Shown: positions 33,271 through 44,270, numbered from the stretch's first letter. The stretch is 64,000 bases of DNA from Dugong dugon (GCA_030035585.1 CM057462.1:92277234-92341233); one strand, 5' to 3'. Notes: generated by a model from the letters alone, not told the origin. Numbers and translations are program-made.

Positions 33271-33704
33271 AAATTTGATTAAATGTTTTATCCAATTCTT
33301 TCAGTTGTCAAGAAAAAAGGAGTCAGGAAACTGCTTAAGAGGTCCTCAGGCCCTTGCTGCAGGCCGGGGCTCCCCTATGCCTGCTTGCTCTGAGGCTCCA
33401 GCAAGACTGTTCATATCCTGTGGTTCTTTCCTCTATTTTGACTTTTGTTAGATATTTCTGGCAGCAGCACAGCTCCCACACAGGGTCTGGGAGAGGGACC
33501 AGCATGGGGCTGCAGATGAAGGCAGCCGCAGAAGACATGTCCTAAGCCTGACTGATGTGCAGGGCTCACCTTGGCATCTGGCAACCCAGAACTGAAGGTC
33601 TCTTCATGCCAGAACTATGGATGCTGAAGGGAAGGCAGTCCAGACTGAGTGCCATGAGGGCAGATGGAAGTGATGACAGGCAGACGGCGGGCCAGGGTGC
33701 CCAT
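33271..33704. other. Unique DNA
   Basis: No repeat or gene recognised. Confidence 0.4.
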
Positions 33705-33797
33705 CTATAAACCAGCTCGGCCTCTCATTAACTGCAACCAAATTGCTCTTTCGGAGTCTCTGGTTTCCTCATCCATAAGATGAAAATAATGAAAAGA
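33705..33797 (+). mobile_element. MIR fragment
   Basis: 'ctcggcctctcattaactgc', 'tcatccataagatgaaaata'. Confidence 0.65.
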
Positions 33798-33798
33798 G

Positions 33799-33992
33799 TT
33801 GCCTGTCACACTGACTCTGACTCATGGCAACTCCATGTGTGTCAGAGTAGAACTGGGCTCCATAGGGTTTTCAATGGCTGATTTTTCGGATGTAGATTGC
33901 CAGGCCTTTCTTCTGAGGTGCCCCTGGGTGTACTTGAATCTCCAGCCTTTCGGTTAGCAGCTGAGCCTGTTAACTGCACCAGACAGGGACTC
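33799..33992 (-). mobile_element. AfroSINE, 'ccatgtgtgtcagag' subfamily
   Basis: Tail 'ctgactctgactcatggcaa', middle 'agggttttcaatggctgatt', body 'tttcttctgaggtgccc', head 'acagggactc'. Same subfamily as 6906-7110. Confidence 0.9.
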
Positions 33993-34014
33993 ATGCTCAT
34001 CTATATAGGGAAAT

Positions 34015-34220
34015 GGAGTCCTTGGGTGGTACAAATAGTTAAGTGCTCAACTATTAGCCAAAAAGTTGGCATTTTAAACCTACCCAGAAGCGCTGAGAAA
34101 GATAGGCCTGACAATCTGCTTCCTAAAGGTTGCAGCCTTGGAAAGCCTATGAAGCAGTTCTACTCTGCACACATGGGGTTGTGATGAGTCACAATCAATT
34201 TGACAGCATCTAACAACATA
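34015..34220 (+). mobile_element. AfroSINE
   Basis: 'ggagtccttgggtggtacaa' head, 'caatctgcttcctaaaggtt' body, 'ttgacagcatctaacaacat' tail. It stands 23 bases from the minus-strand copy, giving a second tail-out pair of inverted SINEs. Confidence 0.9.
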
Positions 34221-34723
34221 CTGGGAAGTAACATACCACTGGTTTAATTCTATGACACCATGGTTAAACTACTTAAACCCTCCGAAGCCCAGGGTTTCGA
34301 ACCGGTTAGAACAGTTTCCATCATGGCAGAAAGTGAAACCAGGACAGACCCTAAGTCTCCTGTTGCCACCGAGGGAGATGGCTTCTGTCAGTAGGAATGA
34401 AAACATCTCTTGCTAGCCCAGACCAATCTCCGTTGAGTTTTTGTCACGCTCACGGTTGGTCATAATCTGCTGAAGTTCTGAAAATCATGTAATGCATGGC
34501 TAACACTGTTTACCGGGAACACTTGACTTATTTTAAAATATCTTCGAAACTTAAAAAACCTTTGAAGTGCCTCCAGACAGGAAAGTCCACTTCAGAAGTC
34601 TTCAAAGAAAACTGAAGAGAAAACCAGAGCTTCAGAAAGGCAGAAATATTGTTGAATTATCCTAAACATTGATTCTGCTTCAGCCAATAGACAAGAGCTG
34701 GTAATCCAGTTGTTTCTGTAAAT
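34221..34723. other. Unique DNA
   Basis: Nothing recognised. Confidence 0.4.
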
Positions 34724-34753
34724 AGTTATTTATTCATGTTGTCGTTATTGTTG

Positions 34754-37150
34754 TTAGGTGCCATCAAGTTGGTTCCGACTCATAGCGACCCTAAGTGCAA
34801 AAGAATGAAACACTGCCCAGTCCTGTGCCATTGTCACAGTTGTTATGCCTGAGCCCATTGTTGCAGCCACTGTGTCAGTCCGTCTTGTCAAGGGTCTTCT
34901 TTTTTTGCTGACCCTTTTCTTTACCAAGCATGATGTCCTTCTCCAGGGACAGTTCCCTCCTGATAAATGTGTCCATAGTACATGAGATGAAGTCTCTCCA
35001 TCCTTGCTTCTAAGGAGCGTTCTGGCTGTACTTCTTCCAAGACAGATTTGTTCGTTCTTCTGGCAGCCCATGATATATTCAATATTCTTTGCTAACACCA
35101 TAATTCCAAGGCATCAATTCTTCTTCAGTCTTTCTTATTCGTTGTCCAGTTTTTATGTACATATGAGGCGATTAAAAATACCATGGCTTTGTTCAGGTGC
35201 ACCTTAGTCCTCAGAGTGACATCTTTGCTTTTCAACACTTTAAAGAGGTCTTTTGCAACAGATTTGCCCAATGCAATGCGTCATTTGATTTCCTGACCAC
35301 TGCTCCCATGGGCATTGATTGTAGGTCCAAGTAAAATAAAATCTTTGACAACTTCAATCTTTTCTTTGTTTATCGTAATGTTGCTTATTGGTCCACTTAT
35401 GAGGATTTTTGTTTTCTTCATATTGAGGTGCAATCTATACTGAAGGCTGTAGTTTTTGATCTTCATCAGTAAGTGCTTCAAGTCCTCTTCACTTTCGACA
35501 AGCATGGTTGTGTCATCTACATATCAAATGTTGTTAATGAGTCTTCCTCCAACCCTGATGCCACATTCTTCTCATATAGTCCAGCTTCTGGGATTATTTG
35601 CTCAGCATACAGATTCAATAAGTATGGTGAAAGGATACAACCCTGATGCACACCTTTCTTGACTTTAAACCATGCAGTATCCCCTTGTTCTGTTTGAACG
35701 ACTACCTCTTGGTCTAAGCACAGGTTCTTCATGAACACAGTTAAGTGTTCTGGAATTCCCATTCTTCCTAATGCTATCCATAATATGTTATGATCCACAT
35801 AGTGAAATGCCTTTGCATAGTCAATAAAACACAGGCAAACATCTTTCTGGTATTCTCTGCTTTCAGCCAGGATCCATCTGACATTAGCAATGATAACTCT
35901 CCTTCCATGTCTCTTCTGAATCTGGCTTGAACTTCTGGCAGTTCCCTGTTGATGTACTGCTGCAACTGCTTCTGAATGATCTTCAGCAAAATTTTACTCA
36001 TGTGCGATATTAATGATATTGTTCGATAACTTCTTCATTCTGTTGGATCATCTTTCTTTGGAATGGGTACAAATATGGATCTCTTCCAGTCAGTTGCCCA
36101 GGAAGCTGTCTTTTAAATTTCTTGACATGGACAAGTGAGCACCTCCAGTGCTGCATCCATTTGTTGAAACATCTTAGCTGGTATTCCGTCAATTCCTGGA
36201 GCCTTGTTTTTTGCCATTCTGTTCATTGCAGTTTGGACTTCTTCCTTCAGTACCATTGTACTTGATCATATGCTACCTCCTGAAATGGTTGAATGTTGGC
36301 CAGTTCTTTTAGGTACAGTGACTCTGTGTACCTTCCATCTTCTTTGGTGCTTCCTGTGTTATTCAGTATTTGCCCCAGACAATCCTTCAAAATTGCAACT
36401 CCAGGCTTAAATTTTTTTTTCAGTTCTTTCAACTTGAGGAATGCCGAGTGTGTTCTTCCCCTTTGGTTTTCTAACTCCAGGTCTCTGTACATTTCATTAT
36501 AATATTTTACATTGTCTTCTCGAACCACTGTTTGACATATTCTGTTCAGCTCTTTTCATCATTTCTTCCATTTGCTTTAGCTGCTCTACGTTCAAGAGCA
36601 AGTTTCAGAGTTTCTTCTGACATTCCTTTTGGTCTTTTCTTTCTTTCTGGTCTTTTTAATGACCTCTTGCTTTCTTCATGTACGATGTCCTTAACGACAT
36701 TCCACAACTCATCTGGTCTTTGCCCGTTAGTGTTCAACACGTCAAATTTATTCTTGAGATGGTCTGTAGATTTAGGTGGACTATACTTAAGGTCATATTT
36801 TGGGTCTTGTGGACTTGTTCTAATTTCCTTCAACTTCGGTTTGAACTTGCATATGAGCAATTGAAGGTCTGTTCAGCAGTTGGTCCCTGGCCTTGTTCTG
36901 ACTGATGATGATATTGAGCTTTTCCATAGTCTCTTTCCACAAATGTAGTCAATTTGATTCCTGTGTATTCCATCTGGTGAGGTCCACATGTATAGTCACC
37001 GTTTATGTTGGTGAAAAAAGGTATTTACCAGGCAGAAGTCATTTGTCTTGCAAAATTCTGTCGTGTGATCTCTGGCATCATTTCTTTCACCAAGACCCTA
37101 TTTTCCAGCTACTGATCCTTCTTTGTTTCCTACTTTCGCATTCCAATCCC
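34754..37150 (-). pseudogene. RTE reverse transcriptase region, multiply frameshifted
   Basis: Readable fragments run in the right order on the minus strand: 36546-36860, 36247-36528 (linker), 35774-36001, 35517-35798 with QGCILSPYLLNLYAEQI, and 35281-35505 (LKHLLMKIKNYSLQYRLHLN). The catalytic YVDD motif is intact at 35512-35523 but is preceded by a stop. 34754-35101 is the C-terminal region. At least five frame changes make the gene dead. In life it would copy RNA into DNA at nicked targets. Confidence 0.8.
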
Positions 37151-37158
37151 CAGTATTA

Positions 37159-37773
37159 TCAACGCATCTTGATTGCATGTTTGATCAATTTCAGACTGCA
37201 GAAGTTGGTGAAAATCTTTTCATCTTTGGCATTAGAGGTTGGTGGGTAAACTTGAATAATAGTCATATTAATTGGTCTTTGTAGGTGTATGGATATTATA
37301 CTATCACTGACAGCATTGTACTTCAGGATAGATCTTGAAATGTCCTTTTTGATGATGAATGTGATGCCATTTCTCTTCAATTTGTCATTCCCAGCATAGT
37401 AGACCACATGATTGTCTGATTCAAAATGGCCGATAGCAGTCCATTTCAGTCCGCTAATGCCTAGGATATCCATCTTTATGTGGTCCATTTCATTTTTGAT
37501 GACTTCCAGTTTTCCTAGATTCATACTTTGTACATTCCATGTTCTGATTATTAATGGATGTTTGCAGCTGTTTCTTCTCATCTTGAGTCGTGACACATCT
37601 GCAAATGAAGGTCCCGAAAGCTTTACTCCATCCACGTCATTAAGGTCGACTCTACTTTGAGGAGGCAGCTCTTCCACAGTCCTCTTTTGAGTGCCTTCCA
37701 ACCTGAGTAGCTCATCTTCTAGCACTCTACCAGACAATGTTCCACTGCTATTTATAAGGTTTTCACTGGGCAA
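37159..37773 (-). pseudogene. RTE endonuclease region
   Basis: A frame of 204 codons. Residues about 75-205 are an AP-endonuclease-like domain: IIRTWNVQSMN (Asn motif), DILGISGLKWT, HVVYYAGNDKLKRNGITFI and IQVYPPTSNAKDEKI. The usual Glu in the GISELKW-type motif reads Gly (ISGLKW), so this copy probably lost nicking activity. The upstream 70 residues are the poorly conserved RTE leader. The frame breaks after LKLIKHAIKMR, and the endonuclease continues in other frames downstream. Confidence 0.8.
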
Positions 37774-37968
37774 TTTTTTCAGAAGTAGACTGGCAGGTCT
37801 GTCTTCCTAGTCTGCTTTAGTCTGGAAGCTCCACTGAAACCTGTCCATCATAGGTGACCCACGTGTCTGCCAGTTTGTGGTAGTGTGGTGGCTTGCATGT
37901 TGCTGTGATGCTGGAAGATATGCAACTAGTATTTCAAATTTATTAATAGGGAATCAGTATTTATTCAT

Positions 37969-38290
37969 AATATTTATTCACAGAAATCCCAACCACCACT
38001 TAATAACTGTTGAATGAATATTTAAAGAAGAATGATTTGAAGTGATTGCTGTGGGTCTGCCCCTGAGGGTAGGCAAGGATATGAGCTTTGTACACTGCTT
38101 TCCTTGATGGGTGTTTCCCCAGAAGCAGACTCCAATCCTAGAATTCAAATGCAAATAGTTTGTTTTGGAGGTGATCTCAGGCAGCACCAGTAGGGGAGTG
38201 GGAAGGTAAGATAGGGAAGGGAAGACACGCGATGAAGAATGCATTTTTTAAATCACATTACCATTATGGGAAACTGGAGGCTGAACCCAC
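37969..38290. other. Unique DNA
   Basis: Nothing recognised. Confidence 0.4.
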
Positions 38291-38292
38291 TG

Positions 38293-38490
38293 GGGAACGC
38301 TGGGAGCTAAAGCTTGGCTGCTAACCAAAAGGTTGGAGGTTCGAGTCCACCCAGAGGCACCTCAGAAGAAAGGCCGGCAATCTACTTCAGAAAAATCAGC
38401 CACTTGAAAACCCTGTGGAGCACAGTTCTACCCTAACACACGTGGGGTCACCATGGGTCGGAATCAACTCAGCGGGTTTGGTTTTTGGTT
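38293..38490 (+). mobile_element. AfroSINE with decayed head
   Basis: 'taaagcttggctgctaacca', 'cacctcagaagaaaggcc', 'gtggagcacagttctaccct', tail 'caactcagcgggtttgg'. The usual ggagccctggtgg start is rearranged or replaced. Confidence 0.88.
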
Positions 38491-38654
38491 CTCATTTAGG
38501 AACTGAACCATTTGGTGTGGGAGACAGTGTTTTAACAAGCTGAAATAGGATGTCAGGAGAGGTGGAGTTGGGGCCAGAAGGGGCAAGATGTTTGAGAAAG
38601 AGAAGACTTCAAAGTTCTTGTGGCCTTAAGGTAAGCTTCTGATCCACCATGCTG

Positions 38655-38960
38655 ACACATTATAGTAGATGAGCACACTGGTTAGCTAAACTTGTCTGGA
38701 TTCTAAACCTAGTTTCATCATCTATTAGCTCTTGGCCTTGGATATATGCCAAACTCTCAGCCTTATTTCTCTCATTTACTCATGTAGCTAATTCCTACCT
38801 CATGGCTTTGTAAGAATAAAATGAGAGAATGTGTGCAAATGACTTTCCACTGTGCCTGCTGACACACAGCTGATGTTGTTCTCTCCCAGGGACCCCCCAG
38901 CACCTAACACAGTGACTGACACAGAAGGTGCACGAGATACAAGGTTGAATTGAATTGAAC
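38655..38960 (+). mobile_element. MIR followed by L2 tail fragment
   Basis: MIR 38655-38895: 'gatgagcacactggttagct', 'cctacctcatggctttgtaa'. L2-like tail 38885-38960: 'ccccagcacctaacacagtg'. Confidence 0.65.
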
Positions 38961-39145
38961 CCTTTGAATTCTCTGTAAGTTAATTAACTCATCACTCTCC
39001 CCTCCCCTCCCCATCCAAAAATTGTTGGCGTCTACTTCCAATGTCCTAGGCATGTGAAATTTGTATTGAGAAAAGTCTGCTAGAATCTAGGCTGGGGACA
39101 GATTTGCGGAATACTTAACTTTGTGCCAGGCACTGTAGTAAGCAC

Positions 39146-39325
39146 TTGCTTCCGTCCTTCCTTCCTTCCATCCTTTCTTTCTCATCCTTTCATTAATTTA
39201 TGCATACATCTATTCAATAAACATTTATTGAATACCTACTTTGTCTCAAAACATGCTCTAGCTGTAAAAAAAGCAAAGATTAGCAAAATAGAATTCCTTG
39301 GGAAGAGCTCAGATAGTATAAAATT
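39146..39325 (+). repeat. Left copy of a 180-base local duplication
   Basis: Runs from ttgcttccgtccttccttcc to 'agctcagatagtataaaatt'. A copy with only a handful of differences lies at 41057-41236. It includes a TTCC simple repeat, a 'ttcaataaacatttattgaa' palindrome-like core, and sequence I see nowhere else in the window. Confidence 0.92.
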
Positions 39326-39715
39326 TTATTTAATCCTAAGAACAAGTATTAGGTGGAACCATATAGAATTATTATTTCTGTAGGTCAAAATGGTTAAATA
39401 TTGTCAATTTCGTATGGTTCCATTCTATACATGGATTGCTGTTATGTGTTCACAGGTTGATTCCGACTCATAGTGGACATGTGACAGAGTGGAACTGCCC
39501 CATAGAGTTTCCTAGGCTGTAATCTTTACAGGAGCAGATTGCCAGTTCTTTCTCCAGCAGAGTCACTGGGTGGGTTCAAACTGCCAACCTTTTGGTTAGC
39601 AGCTGAGCACTTAACCGTTGCACCATCAGGGCTCCTCAGGTCCTATTATTATTCTCATTGTACAGAAAAATCTGAGGCTTCGGAGGGTTAGTAATTTAAC
39701 CAAGGTCTCATAGAA
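39326..39715 (-). mobile_element. MIR split by a SINE
   Basis: 'tttaatcctaagaacaagta' before and 'ctattattattctcattgta', 'aaccaaggtctcatag' after the AfroSINE at 39433-39635. Confidence 0.55.
39433..39635 (-). mobile_element. AfroSINE
   Basis: Tail 'tgattccgactcatagtgga', middle 'gctgtaatctttacaggagc', head 'caccatcagggctcc'. Confidence 0.93.
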
Positions 39716-39717
39716 TG

Positions 39718-39860
39718 GTGCTGCTCAAACTGTAATGTGCATACAAATCACCTGAGGACCTTGTTAAAGTGCAGATTGTGATTCAATGGGTCTTGGTGGG
39801 ACCGAGATTCTGCATTTCTACAGGTTCACAGGTGGCTCCTGTTTGTGTTTTGTGTTTACC
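39718..39860 (-). mobile_element. MER5-like hAT relic
   Basis: 'ggtgctgctcaaactgtaat', 'caaatcacctgaggaccttg', 'gagattctgcatttctacag' match the familiar MER5 pattern. Its end is interrupted by the next SINE. Confidence 0.75.
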
Positions 39861-39872
39861 TGACTCCTAGAG

Positions 39873-40084
39873 AAAGGAGAGCTGGTGGCACAGTGGTTAA
39901 GCGCACGGCTGCTAATTGAAAGGTCAGTGGTTTGAACCCACCATTTGCTCCTTGGGAGAAAGATGTGGTAGTCTGCTTCCATAAAGATTACAGCCTTGGA
40001 AACCCTATCGGGCAGTTCTACTCTGTCCTATAGAGTCACTATGAGTTGGAATGACTTGACAGCATTGGGTTTGTTTTGTTGTTG
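39873..40084 (+). mobile_element. AfroSINE, full length, with perfect duplication
   Basis: Head 'ggagagctggtggcacagtg'. It keeps the central block between two ccttgg hexamers. Tail 'tgacagcattgggtttg'. Perfect target duplication gactcctagag at 39862-39872 and 40085-40095. Confidence 0.95.
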
Positions 40085-40334
40085 GACTCCTAGAGGGCCC
40101 CCTACAGCTAAGATGGGATCATCTCAAGACTACCAAACAAGCATCCTGTGCGATATTTAATAAATTAAATGTATTAGTAAATAAAATGTATTAATTTTTA
40201 ATTTCGTCATCCAACTGCATTGAGCACTGTGCTAGGCACCCATGTGCCAACCAGAAGAGAACTCCAGGATCTTTTATCTTTTCCTTCCCTTTTCTTGCCT
40301 TTCTTTCTGACTTTTTTTTTTTTTTTTTGGTGAT

Positions 40335-40800
40335 TGCACAAAATAGATCGCTATTGTAGTAGTTAAAATATTTTCAGATGCAAGTAATAGAAACTTATTC
40401 CACTTTCATTAGCCCAAAGGAGAATTGATTGGAAGACTATGGGGACTCAGAGAATTTCCAGGACGTCTGGAGGATCATGCTTGGAACAGGGGCCAGCAGT
40501 GAGAACCTAGACAGTCCCAGACGGCCAAGAAACTGGAACCCCAAAGTCTAAGGTAGGAGCATTTAGTTGGCTGATGTTGGGTGATATGCCAGGACAATGG
40601 CTGCCAGGGGACCAGGAGCAGGGCACTCACCCTCCTGGGCTACCCATATGGAACATTCCCCCAAATGGAAAGGGGGGTTGATGCTGGACAGCCTAACCAC
40701 AAATTCCTACTATAGCTATGCAGGATAGTCTCTTCTACTCTATCTTCTAGAAAAGAGAAAATACCTCAGCTGTCCTGCAATTACTGATAACCTCAAGGAA
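40335..40800 (-). mobile_element. Possible old LTR-type repeat
   Basis: 'cagatgcaagtaatagaaac', 'ggagcagggcactcaccctc' resemble the same general class as 15600-16070. Preceded by a T-run (40311-40328). Assignment is weak. Confidence 0.35.
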
Positions 40801-41056
40801 AATAGTGAAAAGTACAGCCTGCGAGTCTGAGAGACTAATGACCTTAATTTAAACCACACCAGGCTTTTTATTCTGCTCAGCTACAGGAGAAAGGGAGAAA
40901 GGAAAAAAAAATTTTTTTTACCCTGATTTTAGACTCTCCGAATGAAAGTTCTGAAGCACTTGTGGATGACTAAACAATTTTGTAAATCAGTTGCGGCTCT
41001 CTGTAGTTCACCATGGGTTGAGAGGTATACAGAAAAGTATTTTTTTCGTTCCTTCT
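40801..41056. other. Unique DNA
   Basis: Nothing recognised; an A/T run lies at 40903-40920. The stretch 41237-41456, after the duplicate, is likewise unassigned. Confidence 0.35.
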
Positions 41057-41236
41057 TTGCTTCCGTCCTTCCTTCCTTCCATCCTTCCTTTCTCATCCTT
41101 TCATTAATTTATGCATGCATCTATTCAATAAACATTTATTGAACACCTACTTTGTCTCAAAACGTGTGCTAGCTGTAAAAAAAGCAAAGATTAGCAAAAT
41201 AGAATTCCTTGGGAAGAGCTCAGATAGTATAAAATT
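41057..41236 (+). repeat. Right copy of the 180-base local duplication
   Basis: See 39146-39325. Flanking DNA differs on both sides, so the duplicated unit is bounded at these coordinates. Confidence 0.92.
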
Positions 41237-41468
41237 GTAGGATATGATTATGATATAATGAAACTAAGAGTCAGAGTATAGTTAATCCTGGAGGGTTATT
41301 GGGGGGAACACTTTTCTTCTTTAGGTGAGTAAAAGTTTCTGACTCTGGTTGGCACATTCACCACTTAAAACAAAATACACTTAGCTGAGAAGGCATCTGG
41401 ATGTTTTCAAAGCAGAAATCCCCCAGCCCTAACCTTATGGAACAAGTCATCCTCCGTTTCTCACCAGT

Positions 41469-42209
41469 TGGTGTTAGATGCTGTCTAGATGGTTCTGACT
41501 CAGCAACCCCATGTACAACGGAAAGAAACTGTCCAGTGCTGTGCCATCCTCACAATGGTTGCTATGTTTGAGTCCATTGTTGCAGCCACTGTGTCAATCC
41601 TTCTCGTTGAGGGTCTTCCACTTTTTCAATGACCCTCTAAATTACCAAGCATGATGTCCTTCTCCAGGGACTGGTCCCTCCTGATAACATGTCCAAAGTA
41701 AGTGTGATGAAGTCTCACCATCCTCACGTCTAATGAGCATTCTAACTGTAGTTCTTCCAAGACAGAGTTGTTCGTTATTCTGGCAGTCCATGTTATATTC
41801 AATAATCTTTGCCAACATCATAATTCAAATACATCAGTTCTTCTTTGGTCTTTCTTATTCATTGTCCAGTTTTCACATGCATATGAGGCAATTGAAAATA
41901 CAATGGCCTGGGTCAGGCACACTTCAGTCCTCAAGGTGACATCTTTGCTTTTTTAACACTTTAAACAGGTCTTTTGCTGCAGATTTGCCCAGTGCAATAC
42001 GTTGTTTGATTTCTTGACTGCTGTTTCCACTGGCGTTGATTGTGGATCCAAATGAAATGAAATTCTTGACATCTTCAATATTTTCTCCATTTATCGTGAT
42101 GTTGCTTATTGTTCCAGTTGTGAGGTTTTGTTTTCTTTATGTTGAGGGTAATCCATACTGAAAGCTGTGGTATTTGATCTTCATTAGCAAGAGCTCAAAT
42201 CCTCTTCAC
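41469..42209 (-). mobile_element. RTE LINE, 5'-truncated copy
   Basis: 741 bases of the RTE 3' part: tail at left, then the same order as 34738-35500 ('caagcatgatgtccttctcc', 'tttgccaacatcataattca', 'tgttgcttattgttccag'). Perfect 12-base duplication tttctcaccagt at 41457-41468 and 42210-42221. Confidence 0.95.
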
Positions 42210-42356
42210 TTTCTCACCAGTAGGGGGCGACAATATGACGGCGTAAAGCTTGTCCTTGGAGAAGGAAGCCTACAGGAAACTTCACATCCCTATGTAGAAG
42301 CTAGAAAAATAAAGTCTGACAGTAAAATCTTTTTTTTTTTTTTCTCCTCCCTGTAG

Positions 42357-42443
42357 AAAGATGAGTTTCAAAACTTTACAGTCTGCTCTAAGGGAACGAG
42401 TCCTGCTTGTTAATGAGAGAGGAAAATCACATAAAGAAATCAG
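42357..42443 (+). other. Candidate host exon (87 bases), unassigned
   Basis: Preceded by a strong acceptor: a T-run from 42330, then ctcctccctgtag ending at 42356. Followed by a donor-like caggtacaa (GT at 42444). The length is a multiple of three and one frame is open throughout, reading M-S-F-K-T-L-Q-S-A-L-R-E-R-V-L-L-V-N-E and onward to K-E-I-R. I do not recognise the protein. Splice-like strings occur by chance, so this is only a candidate. Confidence 0.25.
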
Positions 42444-42490
42444 GTACAAAACCAGTGGAATTTAGGATATAATAAATATCAAGAGCCTAA

Positions 42491-42682
42491 ACTGTTGCTG
42501 TGGAGTCAGTTCTAACTCATAGTGACCCTAAAAGGACAAAGTAGAACTGCCACATAGGGTTTCCAAGGCTGTAATCTTTACGGAAGCAGACTGCCACACC
42601 TTTCTCCTGCGGAGCAGCTGGTGGTTTCAAACCACCGATGTTTCAGTTAACAGCCCAGCACTTAACCACTACCCCACCCCCA
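42491..42682 (-). mobile_element. AfroSINE
   Basis: Tail 'tggagtcagttctaactcat', middle 'gctgtaatctttacggaagc', head 'cttaaccactaccccacc'. Confidence 0.93.
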
Positions 42683-43190
42683 TGTTAAGATATAATGTGT
42701 CTTTAAGGACCAATTGATCAGCTATATTTATACAGTAAGTACTTAGGGGTGTTCTAGAGACTGTGGGGACATTCAAAGAAGGCAAACCCACCTTCAAGAA
42801 AAATATAAATTTAGAGTTTTTTTTTTTAATTGAGCACATGACAAAATAAACTTAACATTTTTATTCTGGGGTCTACCGTACCAGGTATGAAAAGAAAATG
42901 GAATCTGAAATCACTGCTTCTGCAATGTAACTGGGTTGCTGATTTACACAAATTTTTCCATATTCAAGACAATGAAATATTATTTCCATAGGTAAGGTGT
43001 CTCATTAATCAATCTTGATTAAGGCCTCTTGTGTTGGTGGCAGTTTGTTGGGGTCCTGGGTGATACTGAGATCAGGAAGACACATTCTCTGTCCTGCAGG
43101 AAATTGTAGTCCAGCCAGAGAGGTAAAACATGGGAACAGAACACAGTATTTAATAACAATACAAAGAGCCTAGTGGGTGATTTGGCCAAG
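42683..43190. other. Mostly unique DNA
   Basis: No gene recognised; a T-run lies at 42820-42829. Confidence 0.4.
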
Positions 43191-43194
43191 TGGA

Positions 43195-43840
43195 GCAATG
43201 GAAGACTGCCTAGCAGCATGGATTTGCTGGTCAGCTGGCACCCTGGTTCTGCCTGTGCTGGCTGCGTGACACCAGGCAAGTCACCACTCTCACTGGGAAG
43301 GCAGTGGGTTAAGGACGGGGCCTCTAGAGACAGAATGTGGGCTTTGACCCCCGTGTTATCACCAAATCTCTGTGGGAACTTGGGCAAGTTCACCTCTCTG
43401 ATCCTCAATTTTGTTATCAGTAAAGTAGAAATTATACTACCTACCAATTTAATGGGATTGTTGTGAGGATAATCTAAGTAATGCATGACAAGTGCTTAGA
43501 CTAATATCTGGCACACTATTAGCTTTATTGGAAACCCTGGTAGTGGAGTGGTTAAGGGCTATGGCTGCTAACCAAAAGGTCAGCAGTTTGAATCCACCAG
43601 GTGCTCCTTGGAAACTCTATGGGGCAGTTCAACTCTGTCCTGTAGGGTCACTACGAGTCGGAATTGACTTGACAGCAATGAGTATTAGCTTTATTATATT
43701 GAAGATGCCTCAGTTTTCCTTTCTGTTAACTGAGGATAACAGTGCTCCATATTTCATAGGGCTGTTGCAAGGATTAAGTGTAATAAGGGAGGTAAGCTGC
43801 TCTGCACAGTTATTGGCACATAGTGTGTATTCAAGAATCA
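43195..43840 (+). mobile_element. Two MIR copies, the second split by a SINE
   Basis: First MIR 43195-43290 ('gcgtgacaccaggcaagtca'). Second 43305-43529 ('gggaacttgggcaagttcac', 'gggattgttgtgaggataat'). A further MIR-like stretch 43696-43840 follows the SINE ('ctgttaactgaggataacag', 'ggcacatagtgtgtattc'). Confidence 0.75.
43530..43682 (+). mobile_element. AfroSINE, short subfamily, perfect duplication
   Basis: Contains the diagnostic junction 'gctccttggaaactc'. Perfect 13-base target duplication tattagctttatt at 43517-43529 and 43683-43695. Confidence 0.95.
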
Positions 43841-43849
43841 TTATAACTT

Positions 43850-44045
43850 CCACTATGGCTAGTGGTAGAGGAGATAATTTTGTGCCAGGGTAGTCAGGAA
43901 AGGCTTCCTGGAGAAATAGAGCCTTGAAGGATGGATAGTCTTTGGGAAGAATACAGAAGGAGGTGTTTCGGGCAGGGGCAAAAATATATAGGCAAAGCAT
44001 GGAAAAGGAAATATGAAAGGTATGTTCAAGGAAAGATAAGATTGG
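43850..44045. mobile_element. Ancient unassigned interspersed repeat
   Basis: 'caggaaaggcttcctggaga', 'gggcaggggcaaaaatatat' belong to the same old repeat type as 54085-54690. Family and orientation not known. Confidence 0.4.
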
Positions 44046-44109
44046 ATCATTGATCAAATGAGAAACTTAGAAAGGCCTTTAGATTCAGGATGGCCATACT
44101 ACAGCACCC

Positions 44110-44270
44110 AAAACTGTGGCTGGTTCATGGGACATGTCACTTTAAGAAGCCACTTCCCTCTCTGGGCCTCAGCTTCCCGGTTTGTGAAGCTGGACAGGAA
44201 TGATTCTTCTTCAGGGCCTCTTCCAGTGCTAACGTTCTCTAAGTCCAAGTTTGTTCCACAGTGGATTAAA
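44110..44270 (+). mobile_element. MIR
   Basis: 'gccacttccctctctgggcc', 'cagcttcccggtttgtgaag'. Confidence 0.65.

Larger units (their letters stand above)
34738..37955 (-). mobile_element. RTE (Bov-B-like) LINE, near full length
   Basis: A 3.2-kb minus-strand non-LTR retrotransposon. Its 3' tail is at 34738-34760 (reverse of gttgttaggtgccatcaag) and its 5' end is near 37955. A duplication flanks it: agttatttattcat (34724-34737) and agtatttattcat (37956-37968). It encodes an AP-type endonuclease and then a reverse transcriptase, in many frames. The short 3' UTR with a (GTT)n-type end and the single ORF fit the RTE clade. In afrotheres such a LINE is the plausible helper of AfroSINEs. Confidence 0.9.
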
